From assembly GCA_964519955.1 (NCBI GenBank), contig CAZFLM010000029.1, positions 1-64,000 of the forward strand: a stretch of 64,000 nucleotides of DNA. The letters are read 5' to 3'. A program made the position numbers and the translations under genes. Position 1 is the first letter of the stretch; every line of letters starts with the position of its first letter. Shown here one piece after another: positions 51,034 to 59,113 of the stretch. Origin of the DNA: CAZFLM01 sp964519955 (GTDB lineage: Bacteria; Armatimonadota; Chthonomonadetes; Chthonomonadales; CAJBBX01). A model generated the notes under the pieces. It did not search any database. It had not been told where the DNA came from and worked only from the letters and a program-made list of their open reading frames with translations.

Positions 51034-52032
51034 CTAAGAAGGCTCGGCGCGCACCATCGAGACCGCGCGAGCCCGACTGCGCCTGAACAGGTCGATGCTG
51101 ACCGCGAGGATCATGATGGCGCCTACGGCAACCGTCTGCCAGTGGGTGTTAACGCCCGCCATGACCAGACCACTGCGCACCACCTGCATGATGAGAAGAC
51201 CCAGGAACGTGCCCGCGACGGTGCCCACCCCGCCGAATAGGCTCACTCCCCCGATGACTACCCCGGCGATGACATCCAGCTCCCAGCCCGTCCCGATCTC
51301 CGCCTGCCCGACGCTGATCTGCGACATCAGCAGCATCCCGCCGGTTGCGGCGAGCATGCCGGTGAACACGTAGCACATCCACTTGGTGCGGAGGGTGTTG
51401 ATGCCCGATATCTGCGCCGCCTCGCGGTTGCCGCCTGTCGCGAGCATCTCGCGGCCCGTTACGGTCCTCCGGAGCATGATGTCGGCAGCGACGATGAGAG
51501 CCAGCATCACCCAGAAGCTCCAGGAGACGCCGAGCGGCTCCGCCGAACCGAACTGCTTGACGGCGGGCGGCAGCGGGTAGATGGGGTAGCCCTTGCACAG
51601 GAGGTAGTTCAGCCCGCGCGCGATGTAGAGCATGCCGAGCGTCGCGATGAAGGCGGGCAGGCCGACGCGCACCGCGAAGAAGCCGTTCACGAGGCCCGCC
51701 GTCGCGCCGCACGCCAGTCCCGCGAGTACGGAGGCTTCGACCGACCATCCGGCGTTCTTCATCAGGTGGGCGGCGACGATGGCGCAGAGGCCGGCGACCG
51801 AGCCGACGGAGAGGTCCAGCTCGCCGCAGATCATCAGCAAGGTCTGGCCGACCGCGATGACGCCGACGAACGACATGCCGCGCAGCATCGACGCGATGTT
51901 CCCGCCGCCGAGGAGGGCGGGGTTGCGGATGGCGAAAAGCGTCGTGAATGCCAGGAGGGGGATGAGGACGCCTACTTCGGGCACGGCAAGGAGACGGCGA
52001 ACGACACGGACGACAGAGACCTTGGTCTGCAT
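51034..52032 (-). CDS. sugar ABC transporter permease (RbsC family)
   Basis: Polytopic membrane subunit, 332 residues, about ten helices. Diagnostic stretches: FVGVIAVGQTLLMICGELDLSVGSVAGL, RVGLPAFIATLGMLYIARGL, GREMLATGGNREAAQISGI (the cytoplasmic ATPase-docking loop) and VIAGVVIGGVSLFGGVGTVAGT. The ATG at 52032 is used; the frame continues to 52077 without a better site. It is the first gene behind a near-consensus promoter. The matching ATPase is absent here, so it must share one encoded elsewhere. Confidence 0.88.
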   Translation of the reverse strand: MQTKVSVVRVVRRLLAVPEVGVLIPLLAFTTLFAIRNPALLGGGNIASMLRGMSFVGVIAVGQTLLMICGELDLSVGSVAGLCAIVAAHLMKNAGWSVEASVLAGLACGATAGLVNGFFAVRVGLPAFIATLGMLYIARGLNYLLCKGYPIYPLPPAVKQFGSAEPLGVSWSFWVMLALIVAADIMLRRTVTGREMLATGGNREAAQISGINTLRTKWMCYVFTGMLAATGGMLLMSQISVGQAEIGTGWELDVIAGVVIGGVSLFGGVGTVAGTFLGLLIMQVVRSGLVMAGVNTHWQTVAVGAIMILAVSIDLFRRSRARAVSMVRAEPS

Positions 52033-52113
52033 CGTGGGTAGACCGCCAGTGTGGATGCTAGCCGTGTTGCTGCGCACAACGGCGCCTGCGCCGGCCGCCC
52101 GTCGACGGCAACG

Positions 52114-52142
52114 ATCATATCAAACCACCTCGGCATTGTCAA
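52114..52142 (-). promoter_or_regulatory. near-consensus sigma70 promoter for the sugar importer and catabolic block
   Basis: On the minus strand TTGACA (52142-52137), a 17-base spacer, and TATGAT (52119-52114). Initiation near 52107 gives a leader of about 75 bases. The site lies in the 247-base divergent gap before the GH172 gene. Confidence 0.82.
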
Positions 52143-52279
52143 CGGACTTGCGCGCAATTGGTGGGCGCACATGCCACGGCGCCCTCCGGCGTGCAGGAAG
52201 ACCGTTCGATGCGCGCGAATGCAGGCGCGGACGATGGCTGCTCCGCAACGTGCCTGCCCCATCGATGGAGGACCCGAAC

Positions 52280-53926
52280 ATGCTTCAGACTGCCGTTGTC
52301 GTCGTCACCGCCGGCATCCTGCTGGCCCTGTGCGTGTCGGCCATGGCGGACGATCCGCTGGACGGCCTCGCGACCATCAGGCGGGACGCTACCCAGGGCT
52401 TCTCGAACGCCGGATGGAAGTACGACCGCTACAAGGACCTGCCTTCGCTCGACGCCCGCAAGAAGATGCTGGTGGCCGACCTGAAGGGGCCGGGCGTCAT
52501 CCGCCACATCCACACGACGCGCCACGCGCCGGCCGAGCTGTTCGCACGCGGCATCGTGCTGGAGATCTGGTTCGACGACGCGAAGGAGCCCGCCGTCATG
52601 AGCCCGCTGGCCGACTTCTTCGGAGATGGCTGCAACGGGGCGAGCATGAACTTCAGCACCCCGCTGGTCGAGTGCGCACCGTGGGCCTACAACTGTTACT
52701 TCGCCATGCCGTTCAAGGCCCGCGCCCGCGTCTACCTGCGCAACGACACCGACCGCGACACGAGCAACTACAGCTACGTCGAGTGGGAGCCGCTCAGTAA
52801 GTGGGACCCGGACCAGGGCTACTTCCACGCGACCTACGCGCGCAGGCGCTTCTGCCTCACGCCGGATACCTCGGAAACGTTCCTCAGCCTGAAGGGCGCC
52901 GGCCACGTCATCGGGCGGCAGTTCAGCATCCGCACGGATGAGCCGGAGTACCGCGAGTTCGGCTGCGTGATGGAGGGGAACAACGAGATCGACATCGACG
53001 GCAAGGAGCGCGCCATCGACTACCTCGGCACCGAGGACTCGTTCACGTTCAGTTGGGGCTTCCGCGAGACCTTCGCCGGGCTGCGCGCGGGAATGCCCCA
53101 CGTCGCGCTCGGCGACCGGAACTCCCTCTCTATCTACCGCTTCCACGACCACATGCCCCTCCGCTTCACGAAGTCGCTGGAATGGCGCATCAACTGGCAG
53201 CACGAGACCGGCATGCTCGGGATGCGCGAGGTGCTGCGGAAGGCGGCGGAACGCGGCGGGTGCATGGTGGACTATGCGACGGTGCACTACTGGTATCAGG
53301 ACGATCCCGGCGGGTACCAGCACCAGCCGCTGCCCGAGGTCAACCTGCGCGGCAACCTGCAGCCCGTTCCCGAGCCGGAGCTGGCCGCCATCGCACGGGG
53401 GCTGCCGGTGGACGAGCGCGGTGCCAGCCGCTTCGACGCGGCCGACGACCTGAAGCGCATGAGGGTGGTGAACGCGTGGCCGGGTACGCATCCGTTCTGG
53501 ATCGGCCTCCCGCAGGCGAAGGGCGGCCACCCTGGCAACCCGAACCCGGGCAAGAGCGGCATCCTGGCGGTCCACGCGGCGGGGCCGAAGCTGCCGGCCT
53601 ACGTGCTGCTGAACCTGAAGGCGCCCGCCGGGCAGAAGCGCCGCGTCCGGCTGGTGGTGTCGGGCGACCCGTACGAGGCGCCGGGCAAGAGCGACTTCGT
53701 GCTCGGCGTCGGCGTGGCGGAGAAGGGCGGTGTGCGCTGGCTCGGCGAGAAGGTCATCGACGCGGGCACGCCACCGAGCGATGCCAACTGGCGCGCGCTG
53801 GAGTTCGACCTTCCCCCAGGCGGCGAGAGCGTGGCGCTCGTGGTGAGGGTCGCCTACGGCGGCGCGGTGGCCGTGATGAACGAGGAGGCCTTCTTCGACG
53901 AGATCGCGGTGGTGGTGGCGGAGTAG
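52280..53926 (+). CDS. GH172 (DUF2961) family secreted glycoside hydrolase
   Basis: Family known for difructose dianhydride and arabino/fructofuranosidase activities. Signal peptide LLALCVSAMA is followed by KWDYDR-type sequence, GPGVIRHIHTTRH, SPLADFFGDGCNG, YNCYFAMPFKARARV and the family core YLGTEDSFTFSWGF, with acidic residues in EWRINWQHE likely catalytic. The C-terminal 150 residues form a second sandwich. The ATG at 52280 is eight bases after GGAGG. It is divergent from the sugar importer genes and with GH32 and GH127 suggests furanoside use. Confidence 0.83.
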   Translation: MLQTAVVVVTAGILLALCVSAMADDPLDGLATIRRDATQGFSNAGWKYDRYKDLPSLDARKKMLVADLKGPGVIRHIHTTRHAPAELFARGIVLEIWFDDAKEPAVMSPLADFFGDGCNGASMNFSTPLVECAPWAYNCYFAMPFKARARVYLRNDTDRDTSNYSYVEWEPLSKWDPDQGYFHATYARRRFCLTPDTSETFLSLKGAGHVIGRQFSIRTDEPEYREFGCVMEGNNEIDIDGKERAIDYLGTEDSFTFSWGFRETFAGLRAGMPHVALGDRNSLSIYRFHDHMPLRFTKSLEWRINWQHETGMLGMREVLRKAAERGGCMVDYATVHYWYQDDPGGYQHQPLPEVNLRGNLQPVPEPELAAIARGLPVDERGASRFDAADDLKRMRVVNAWPGTHPFWIGLPQAKGGHPGNPNPGKSGILAVHAAGPKLPAYVLLNLKAPAGQKRRVRLVVSGDPYEAPGKSDFVLGVGVAEKGGVRWLGEKVIDAGTPPSDANWRALEFDLPPGGESVALVVRVAYGGAVAVMNEEAFFDEIAVVVAE

Positions 53927-53944
53927 GGGAGGAGGGGTGTCGCC

Positions 53945-54418
53945 CTAGTCGACCGGCTCGTACGGCGCCAGCATGGCCAGCCGCTCGGGCATGGGTTGTA
54001 CCGGCGGGCAGGGCACGTCGCCGTAGGTGGTCTGCAGCGGCACGCCCTCCTGCCACTCGTGCAGGTAGAAGGCGAGGCGGACGTCGCGCACCTCAGGCGC
54101 GTCGAGGCTGTCCTCCACTGCCAGGTCATCCCCCTCCAGCGACAGGAACACCTCGGCCCAAGCCGCCTGCCAGTCGTCGCGCGGGGCCCCGGCCACGGGC
54201 TGCGTGAAGTCGCCGATGTCGAACCGCTCGTCGCAGTGCCGCACCAGCGCCTCGATCAGCGCGACCGACGCGAGCTGCTCGAGGCACTGCTGCTCGGCCT
54301 CCTGGCGGTCGCTGCGCGACAGGCCGCCGCCGTACTGCGCCTCGATCTGCTCGGCGACCATCTCGTCGGTCACCGGCAGGCGGTACACGCCCAGCACCTC
54401 GACAGAAGGGCTCGACAT
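53945..54418 (-). CDS. hypothetical protein, 157 residues
   Basis: Unrecognised soluble acidic protein (MSSPSVEVLGVYRLPVTDEM). It contains DRQEAEQQCLEQLASVALIEALV, predicted helical, and a C-terminal LAFYLHEWQEGVPLQTTYGD. There is no signal peptide or membrane segment. The start follows AAGGAGG. It is convergent with the GH172 gene and lies 26 bases downstream of the toxin-antitoxin set, with which it may be co-transcribed. The composition and lack of repeats suggest an ordinary cytosolic protein; no function is offered. Confidence 0.6.
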   Translation of the reverse strand: MSSPSVEVLGVYRLPVTDEMVAEQIEAQYGGGLSRSDRQEAEQQCLEQLASVALIEALVRHCDERFDIGDFTQPVAGAPRDDWQAAWAEVFLSLEGDDLAVEDSLDAPEVRDVRLAFYLHEWQEGVPLQTTYGDVPCPPVQPMPERLAMLAPYEPVD

Positions 54419-54444
54419 GGGGGCCTCCTTGTTGCGGCTATGGT

Positions 54445-54831
54445 CTAGGTGCGCTCGTCGTGAAGGGCGAGAAGCCTGGTGACGCGGCATCGGGCGACAC
54501 GGTGCGGCCCTTCGACCAGGTAGAAGCTGGCGTCCTCGCGCACCCACTCGCGGTGCACGGTCCTGCGAAGCCGGTCGTCCAGCACGTAGAAGTGGGCGAG
54601 GGAGACCGCCGCGATCGGCGTTCCGTCCGGCAACTCCTGCCCGTCGTCACCCAGGAAGCGCGGCCAGATCATCCAGCACTGGTTGCCCGGCTCTGCCTCT
54701 CGCCGGACATCGGCCCGCCATCCCTGCAGAGGCAGCGTCGCCCGCCCGCCTTCTTCCGGCGTGAGGAAGCGCACCTCCGCTTCGAAGTCGGGGTTCGGGC
54801 GACGGCCGGTACCGGCCTCCGCAATGCTCAC
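54445..54831 (-). CDS. small protein with EF-Tu-like barrel signature, coupled to antitoxin gene
   Basis: 128 residues starting with a GTG inside the TAG of the antitoxin gene. The segment FEAEVRFLTPEEGGRATLP resembles the third-domain strand of elongation factor Tu, found also in small stand-alone proteins of unknown role. The C-terminus (ASFYLVEGPHRVARCRVTRLL) is beta-rich. No catalytic site is visible. Complete overlap with the antitoxin stop implies it belongs to the toxin-antitoxin transcript. Confidence 0.6.
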   Translation of the reverse strand: MSIAEAGTGRRPNPDFEAEVRFLTPEEGGRATLPLQGWRADVRREAEPGNQCWMIWPRFLGDDGQELPDGTPIAAVSLAHFYVLDDRLRRTVHREWVREDASFYLVEGPHRVARCRVTRLLALHDERT

Positions 54832-55112
54832 TATCCCTGCAGCACGTCGGGCGCCTCGCTGCGAAGGCGCTCGACGAGCCACATCTGGATCAGGGTCTGG
54901 TACGGGACGCCCTTGGATTCGGCTACGCGCTTGATGGCATCCAGATAGTCGGGCCGAAGGCGCAGGCCGACCGGCTTCTTGGCCAAGCGGGTCCTGACGA
55001 CTCCCACCGGGCCCCGCTCCTTAGGCAGCTCGTCCATCAGGTGCGCCGTGTCGTGGGTCGCGAACCAGTCGGCGGCCTCTTCGTCGCTGGCGAACTTCGG
55101 TATCTCAGCCAT
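54831..55112 (-). CDS. BrnA/CopG-type antitoxin
   Basis: 93-residue antitoxin expected to neutralise the BrnT-like toxin and repress the shared promoter. The opening IPKFASDEEAADWFATHDTAH is the typical BrnA/CopG start, followed by GLRLRPDYLDAIKRVAESKG and PYQTLIQMWLVERL, the ribbon-helix-helix DNA-binding part. It overlaps the toxin gene by eight bases, toxin first, as in brnTA loci. Confidence 0.83.
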   Translation of the reverse strand: MAEIPKFASDEEAADWFATHDTAHLMDELPKERGPVGVVRTRLAKKPVGLRLRPDYLDAIKRVAESKGVPYQTLIQMWLVERLRSEAPDVLQG

Positions 55113-55383
55113 GATGTTTGCGTCTCCTGCGCAGGCGTTGTTTCTCTGGCTCGCTGAGATCGCGTGCGGTGATCACGCGAACCGCCGGTCCGGGCCTCCA
55201 GATGCACACGACAAGGAGATAGCGCCCCTCGTCGGTCTGGCCGTAGGCCAACAGGCGGCCCTCGTCCGTTCGGACCATAAGCGGACCGTTGTCGAGAACA
55301 GCCTCAGCCTCGTCCTCGTCGACGCCGTGCCGCGCGATGTGCTCGCGGTTGGCATCGTCCCATTCGAAACGCGCCAGAGCCAC
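55105..55383 (-). CDS. brnT: BrnT-family ribonuclease toxin
   Basis: 92-residue toxin of type II systems; family members cleave RNA and are RelE-like in fold. FEWDDANREHIARHGVDEDEAEAVL is the family opening in pattern, LLAYGQTDEGRYLLVVC the central strand and VRVITARDLSEPEKQRL the closing helix. The GTG start is seven bases after AGGGAG. Key residues appear intact, so it may be active. The promoter at 55427-55399 is next to it. Confidence 0.88.
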   Translation of the reverse strand: MALARFEWDDANREHIARHGVDEDEAEAVLDNGPLMVRTDEGRLLAYGQTDEGRYLLVVCIWRPGPAVRVITARDLSEPEKQRLRRRRKHHG

Positions 55384-55398
55384 TCTCGTTCTCCCTAA

Positions 55399-55427
55399 AG
55401 TGTAGACGGTGTCTTGACAAAAGTAAA
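55399..55427 (-). promoter_or_regulatory. likely promoter of the brnT/antitoxin operon
   Basis: Minus-strand TTTACT (55427-55422), 17-base spacer, TACACT (55404-55399), starting transcription only about 10 bases before the toxin start. The region is notably AT-richer than its surroundings. Confidence 0.55.
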
Positions 55428-55449
55428 GGGAGACGCCTGCCGAACCGCC

Positions 55450-56166
55450 CTACTTCGCCGCCTCCAGCTTGCGCAGCTTGATCGCGCGGAACGCCGCCTT
55501 CGTCTGGAACGTGGCGATGCCGATGGGGACCGACTTCTCGATCTCGCCGAATCGCATGCTGATCTTCTTGTCCTTGATGTCCGCATCCACGATCTTCTTG
55601 TCGTCCAGCCACGCCTCGAGCTTCGTGGGCGTCACGCGCATCTTGACCTTGTACCAGCGGTCCTTCTCGAACTTCATGTACTTGGTTGTCTCGTTCTCCG
55701 ATGCGTCATGTCGGTCGATGCTGCTGATGCCCACGAGCGAGCCGCCCCAGCCGCCCAGGATGAGCGTCGCGTTCGAATCGGCCACGGGGAAGGAGAGGCC
55801 GCAGGCGAAGTCGCTGCCCTCGATCTTCATGAACTCGACGTAGATCTCGAAGTTCGTCTTCGGCGCGTCCTTCGTCCAGTTGAACCCGCTGAGGTAATCG
55901 CCGCCCTCGACGACGATGGCGGGCGGGCCGTCCTTGAACTTGGGGTCGATGCGTACCGCGCCGCCGCCCCGGTAGTCCGTCTGCTTCCATCCCGCGAGCG
56001 ACTTGCCGTCGTAGAGGTCCTTCCAGCCCTTCTCCTTGCTGATGTCCGTTGGGCTGGGCTGCTTCTGCGCGTCGGGCTTGGCGGTGTCCTGCGAGAAGGC
56101 GGGCTGCGCGGCGGCCAGCGCGAGGGCGAGGCCGGCGGGCAGCATGAGGTTGCGTAGGGTGGTCAT
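55450..56166 (-). CDS. secreted DUF1080 protein (3-keto-disaccharide hydrolase type)
   Basis: Jelly-roll protein of the DUF1080 family, some members of which hydrolyse 3-keto-glycosides. Signal peptide LPAGLALALAAAQPAFSQ; then KGWKDLYDGKSLAGWKQTDYRGGG, the family hallmark; SGFNWTKDAPKTNFEIYVEF; and a closing RFGEIEKSVPIGIATFQTKAAFRAIKLR. 238 residues. The ATG at 56166 is chosen since upstream sequence is Arg-rich and unlike a leader. It is divergent from the PmoA-type gene. Confidence 0.85.
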   Translation of the reverse strand: MTTLRNLMLPAGLALALAAAQPAFSQDTAKPDAQKQPSPTDISKEKGWKDLYDGKSLAGWKQTDYRGGGAVRIDPKFKDGPPAIVVEGGDYLSGFNWTKDAPKTNFEIYVEFMKIEGSDFACGLSFPVADSNATLILGGWGGSLVGISSIDRHDASENETTKYMKFEKDRWYKVKMRVTPTKLEAWLDDKKIVDADIKDKKISMRFGEIEKSVPIGIATFQTKAAFRAIKLRKLEAAK

Positions 56167-56342
56167 GGCTGTGCTCCTTGCTCCCCAATGCGTGGGGACG
56201 GCGGCGCCGATCGGGCGCCAGGTCCCGGTTCGCCATCGGGGCCGGGTGCTCCTGCGTTCCCGCGCTCTCGGCAAACGCCCGGCCGCACGAAGCAGGAAGC
56301 CGCGACGCCATCGCCGAAGTCTTGGCGCGTAGGAGGTGCCGC

Positions 56343-57557
56343 ATGATCGCTTCGTGTCTGCTCGGCGTGTTGCTCGCCGGTCTCGGCCCGTCGCCCGCGC
56401 TCAAGCCCGTGAACGTGGTGGTCGATCCCGGCGATCGCGACTGCGCCGCCGCTCTCGTTACCCTCACCCTCGAACGCGCCCCGCGCGCGACCGTCGCGCT
56501 GAAGTCGGCCGATGGGGCTGCCATTCCTACTCAGGTCCGGCGCGAGGGCTCCTCGCTCCTCGTGTCGTGGGTCGTGCCGGAAGCCGCCAAGGGCAAGGCG
56601 CGGCGCTACGTGCTCGACGTGGGCGGCGTGCCGGACACCAAGCCGCGCGTGACGGTTACCCGCGCCGGCGCCGACATCGAGGTGCGTGTCGGCGACGACC
56701 TGTTCGCGAAGTACGACGCCACCACCGGGCCCAACAAGCCCTACCTCCATCCGATCTACGGACCCGGCCAGAAGCTGATGGTGCGGGGCTGGCCCGTGGC
56801 GAAGAACGATGCCGACACGAGCGCCGACCATCCGCATCACCGCGGCCTCTGGTTCACGCATGGCGCGGTGAACGGCGTGGACTACTGGAGCGAGGGCGCG
56901 AAGACCGGCAAGACGGTCAACACGGCGTACAGCGACCTCGTGAGCGGCCCCGTGTTCGGCGGCTTCACCTCCAAGACGGAGTGGCGCGCGCCGGACGGGA
57001 CCAAGGTCGCGGACGATGTGCGCACCTTCCGCTTCTACGCCACGCCCGACGCTCGCGTGATGGACGTCGACATCGTGCTGACGCCCAGCGGCCAGGCCAT
57101 CACCCTCGGCGACACGAAGGAGGGGAGCTTCGGGCTGCGCGTTCCGGACGCGATGGACGTCAACCCGGGCAAGGGCAAGAAGGGCGAGGGGCACATCGAC
57201 ACGTCGGCGGGGCTGAAGGATGCCGCGACCTGGGGCAAGCGCGCCGAGTGGGTCGACTACTGGGGCCCGGTCGGCGGCGAGACGGTGGGCGTGGCCATCT
57301 TCGACCACCCGACGAGCTTTCGCCATCCGACGACCTGGCACGTGCGCGACTACGGCCTGTTCTGCGCCAACCCGTTCGGGCTGCACGACTTCGAGCCGGG
57401 CAAGGCGAAGGATGCCGGCGATCTGGTGCTGCAGCCTGGCCAGAAGCTGACGCTGCGCTACCGCGTGGTGTTCCACAAGGGCAGCGCCGCCGACGCGGGC
57501 GTGGCGGCCATGTGGAACGCCTACGCGAACCCGCCGAAGGTGACCGTGGCGAAGTGA
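56343..57557 (+). CDS. secreted PmoA-type (DUF6807) protein
   Basis: 404 residues with signal peptide SCLLGVLLAGLGPSPA. The family name comes from annotation as 'methane oxygenase PmoA' but it is unrelated to the membrane monooxygenase. The diagnostic block is YLHPIYGPGQKLMVRGWP followed by DHPHHRGLWFTHGAVNGVDYW, with a His cluster, and later FDHPTSFRHPTTWHVRDYGLF. It is common in Planctomycetota and Armatimonadota beside sugar genes; function unknown, probably carbohydrate-related. The start is seven bases after AGGAGG. Confidence 0.82.
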   Translation: MIASCLLGVLLAGLGPSPALKPVNVVVDPGDRDCAAALVTLTLERAPRATVALKSADGAAIPTQVRREGSSLLVSWVVPEAAKGKARRYVLDVGGVPDTKPRVTVTRAGADIEVRVGDDLFAKYDATTGPNKPYLHPIYGPGQKLMVRGWPVAKNDADTSADHPHHRGLWFTHGAVNGVDYWSEGAKTGKTVNTAYSDLVSGPVFGGFTSKTEWRAPDGTKVADDVRTFRFYATPDARVMDVDIVLTPSGQAITLGDTKEGSFGLRVPDAMDVNPGKGKKGEGHIDTSAGLKDAATWGKRAEWVDYWGPVGGETVGVAIFDHPTSFRHPTTWHVRDYGLFCANPFGLHDFEPGKAKDAGDLVLQPGQKLTLRYRVVFHKGSAADAGVAAMWNAYANPPKVTVAK

Positions 57558-57558
57558 T

Positions 57559-57584
57559 GGGGGCTGGGGGCTGGGTGTCGGGGG
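57559..57584 (+). other. G-quadruplex-type motif upstream of the MFS gene
   Basis: Four G runs (57559-57563, 57566-57570, 57573-57575, 57580-57584) with loops of CT, CT and TGTC fit the four-stranded quadruplex pattern. It lies 40 bases before the MFS start codon on the coding strand. Confidence 0.5.
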
Positions 57585-57624
57585 CTGGCCGTGCCTCGAT
57601 AGTGCGTGGTCAAGGGGGGCTTGA

Positions 57625-59025
57625 ATGACCGATGGGGCCGAAGTGTCCGGGGTGGTGGAAGGTCGCGGCCTGAGGTGGTTCCAGGGCGTGCCGCGCTATG
57701 CGTGGATGGTGCTCATCGTGTGCGCGCTGGGCTGGCTGTTCGACACGATGGATCAGCACCTGTTCACGCTGGTGCGGCAGACGTCCGTGAAGGAGCTGCT
57801 CGCCGCGAACGGCATGGTTGGAGTGGAACTGGACAAGGCCGCCAAGGAGGTGGGCACCCAGATCACTGCCGTGTTCCTGATCGGCTGGGCGGTGGGAGGC
57901 TTCGGCTTCGGCATCATCGGCGACAGGCTCGGACGCACGCGCACGATGATGCTGACCATCCTGACGTACGCGGCTTTCACGGGCCTGAACGCCTTCGTCC
58001 ACGAGCCCTGGCAGTACGCGGCCTGTCGGTTCCTCACGGCTATGGGCGTGGGCGGCGAGTTCGCCGCGGGAACGGCGCTGGTGGCCGAGGTCTGGCCCGA
58101 GCGTTCGCGACCGATGGCGCTGGGACTGCTGCAGGCGCTGTCCGCAGTCGGGAACATGACGGCGGCGCTGATCACCTACTTCCTGAGCGCGTATAGCTGG
58201 CGGTACGTGTTCGTCGTTGGCGCGGTGCCCGCGCTGCTCGTCATCTGGGTGTATGCGGGCGTGAAGGAGCCGGAGCGGTGGCAGCGGGCTCGCGAGAAGG
58301 CGGCCGGCGACAAGGCCAAGAAGGAGATGGGCGCCATCGCGGACATGTTCCGTGACCCCGTGCTTTGCCGCAACACGATCGCCGGGGTGCTTCTGGCGAC
58401 CGCGGGCGTGGCCGGCGTGTGGGGTGTCGGCTTCTTCCTTCCGGACCTCGTCGGCACCGTGCTGGGGCCGATGGTGAAGGCCATGCCGGCCATCATGGCT
58501 CTGCCCGAGGCCGATCGGCAGGCCGCGGTGAACCAGGCGCTGATGCAGTACCGGACCACCGTGTTCTTCGTCCAGCAGATCGGCGCGTTCATCGGCATGT
58601 TCGGCTATGCTGCGATCAGCCAGCGCATCGGCCGCAAGCCGGCGATGGCCATCGTGTTCGTGGGCGCGTTCATCGCGGTCGAGGCGACCTTCTGGCTCCT
58701 GAAGGACCCGATGTCGGCATACCTGCTGGCGTTTCCGCTCGGCATCTTCGCGCTGGCGCCGTTCTCCGCCTACGCCGTCTACTTTCCGGAGCTGTACCCC
58801 ACGCGTCTGCGCGCGAGCGGCATCGGCTTCTGCTACAACGTCGCGCGGGTGTTGGCCGCGGTCTTCCCGTTCCTCCTGGGCAAGCTTGCCAGCCACTTCG
58901 CGAGCCCGACCGACGATACCGTCGGATGGCGCATGGCAGCGGGCATCGTGGCGTGCGTGTACTTCGTCGGGCTCATCGGCCTGATCTGGGCGCCGGAGAC
59001 GCGCGGGAAGCCGCTGCCGGAGTGA
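57625..59025 (+). CDS. MFS transporter, sugar/acid symporter type
   Basis: 466-residue, 12-helix major facilitator. The loop motif GDRLGRTRTMM after helix 2, the repeat SQRIGRKPAM in the second half, and PETRGK at the end of helix 12 mark the sugar-porter/metabolite-H+ group. An Asp-containing first helix (LFDTMDQHLF) resembles aromatic-acid and sialic-acid type members. Proton-coupled uptake of a sugar acid or sugar is likely. The ATG follows AAGGGGGG. The gene stands between the PmoA-type gene and an unknown probable-propeller gene. Confidence 0.85.
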   Translation: MTDGAEVSGVVEGRGLRWFQGVPRYAWMVLIVCALGWLFDTMDQHLFTLVRQTSVKELLAANGMVGVELDKAAKEVGTQITAVFLIGWAVGGFGFGIIGDRLGRTRTMMLTILTYAAFTGLNAFVHEPWQYAACRFLTAMGVGGEFAAGTALVAEVWPERSRPMALGLLQALSAVGNMTAALITYFLSAYSWRYVFVVGAVPALLVIWVYAGVKEPERWQRAREKAAGDKAKKEMGAIADMFRDPVLCRNTIAGVLLATAGVAGVWGVGFFLPDLVGTVLGPMVKAMPAIMALPEADRQAAVNQALMQYRTTVFFVQQIGAFIGMFGYAAISQRIGRKPAMAIVFVGAFIAVEATFWLLKDPMSAYLLAFPLGIFALAPFSAYAVYFPELYPTRLRASGIGFCYNVARVLAAVFPFLLGKLASHFASPTDDTVGWRMAAGIVACVYFVGLIGLIWAPETRGKPLPE

Positions 59026-59055
59026 GTGCGAGCCCGTGCCAGGCTCAGGCGTAGT

Positions 59056-59081
59056 GGTGGGATGGGCCTCCGTGCCCGTCC
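59056..59081 (-). repeat. dispersed intergenic repeat copy
   Basis: GGTGGGATGGGCCTCCGTGC and following bases repeat the core seen at 16815-16840 exactly over 26 bases. It lies in the 88-base gap between the MFS and the next gene. Confidence 0.75.
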
Positions 59082-59113
59082 AGCAGAGCCCGCCTAGCGC
59101 GCGGACCAGGGGG

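Noticed and set aside
59036..59113. Upstream start for the probable-propeller gene
   Set aside because: The extra residues translate the dispersed repeat, and no ribosome site precedes 59036, whereas AGGGGG precedes 59114/59120.
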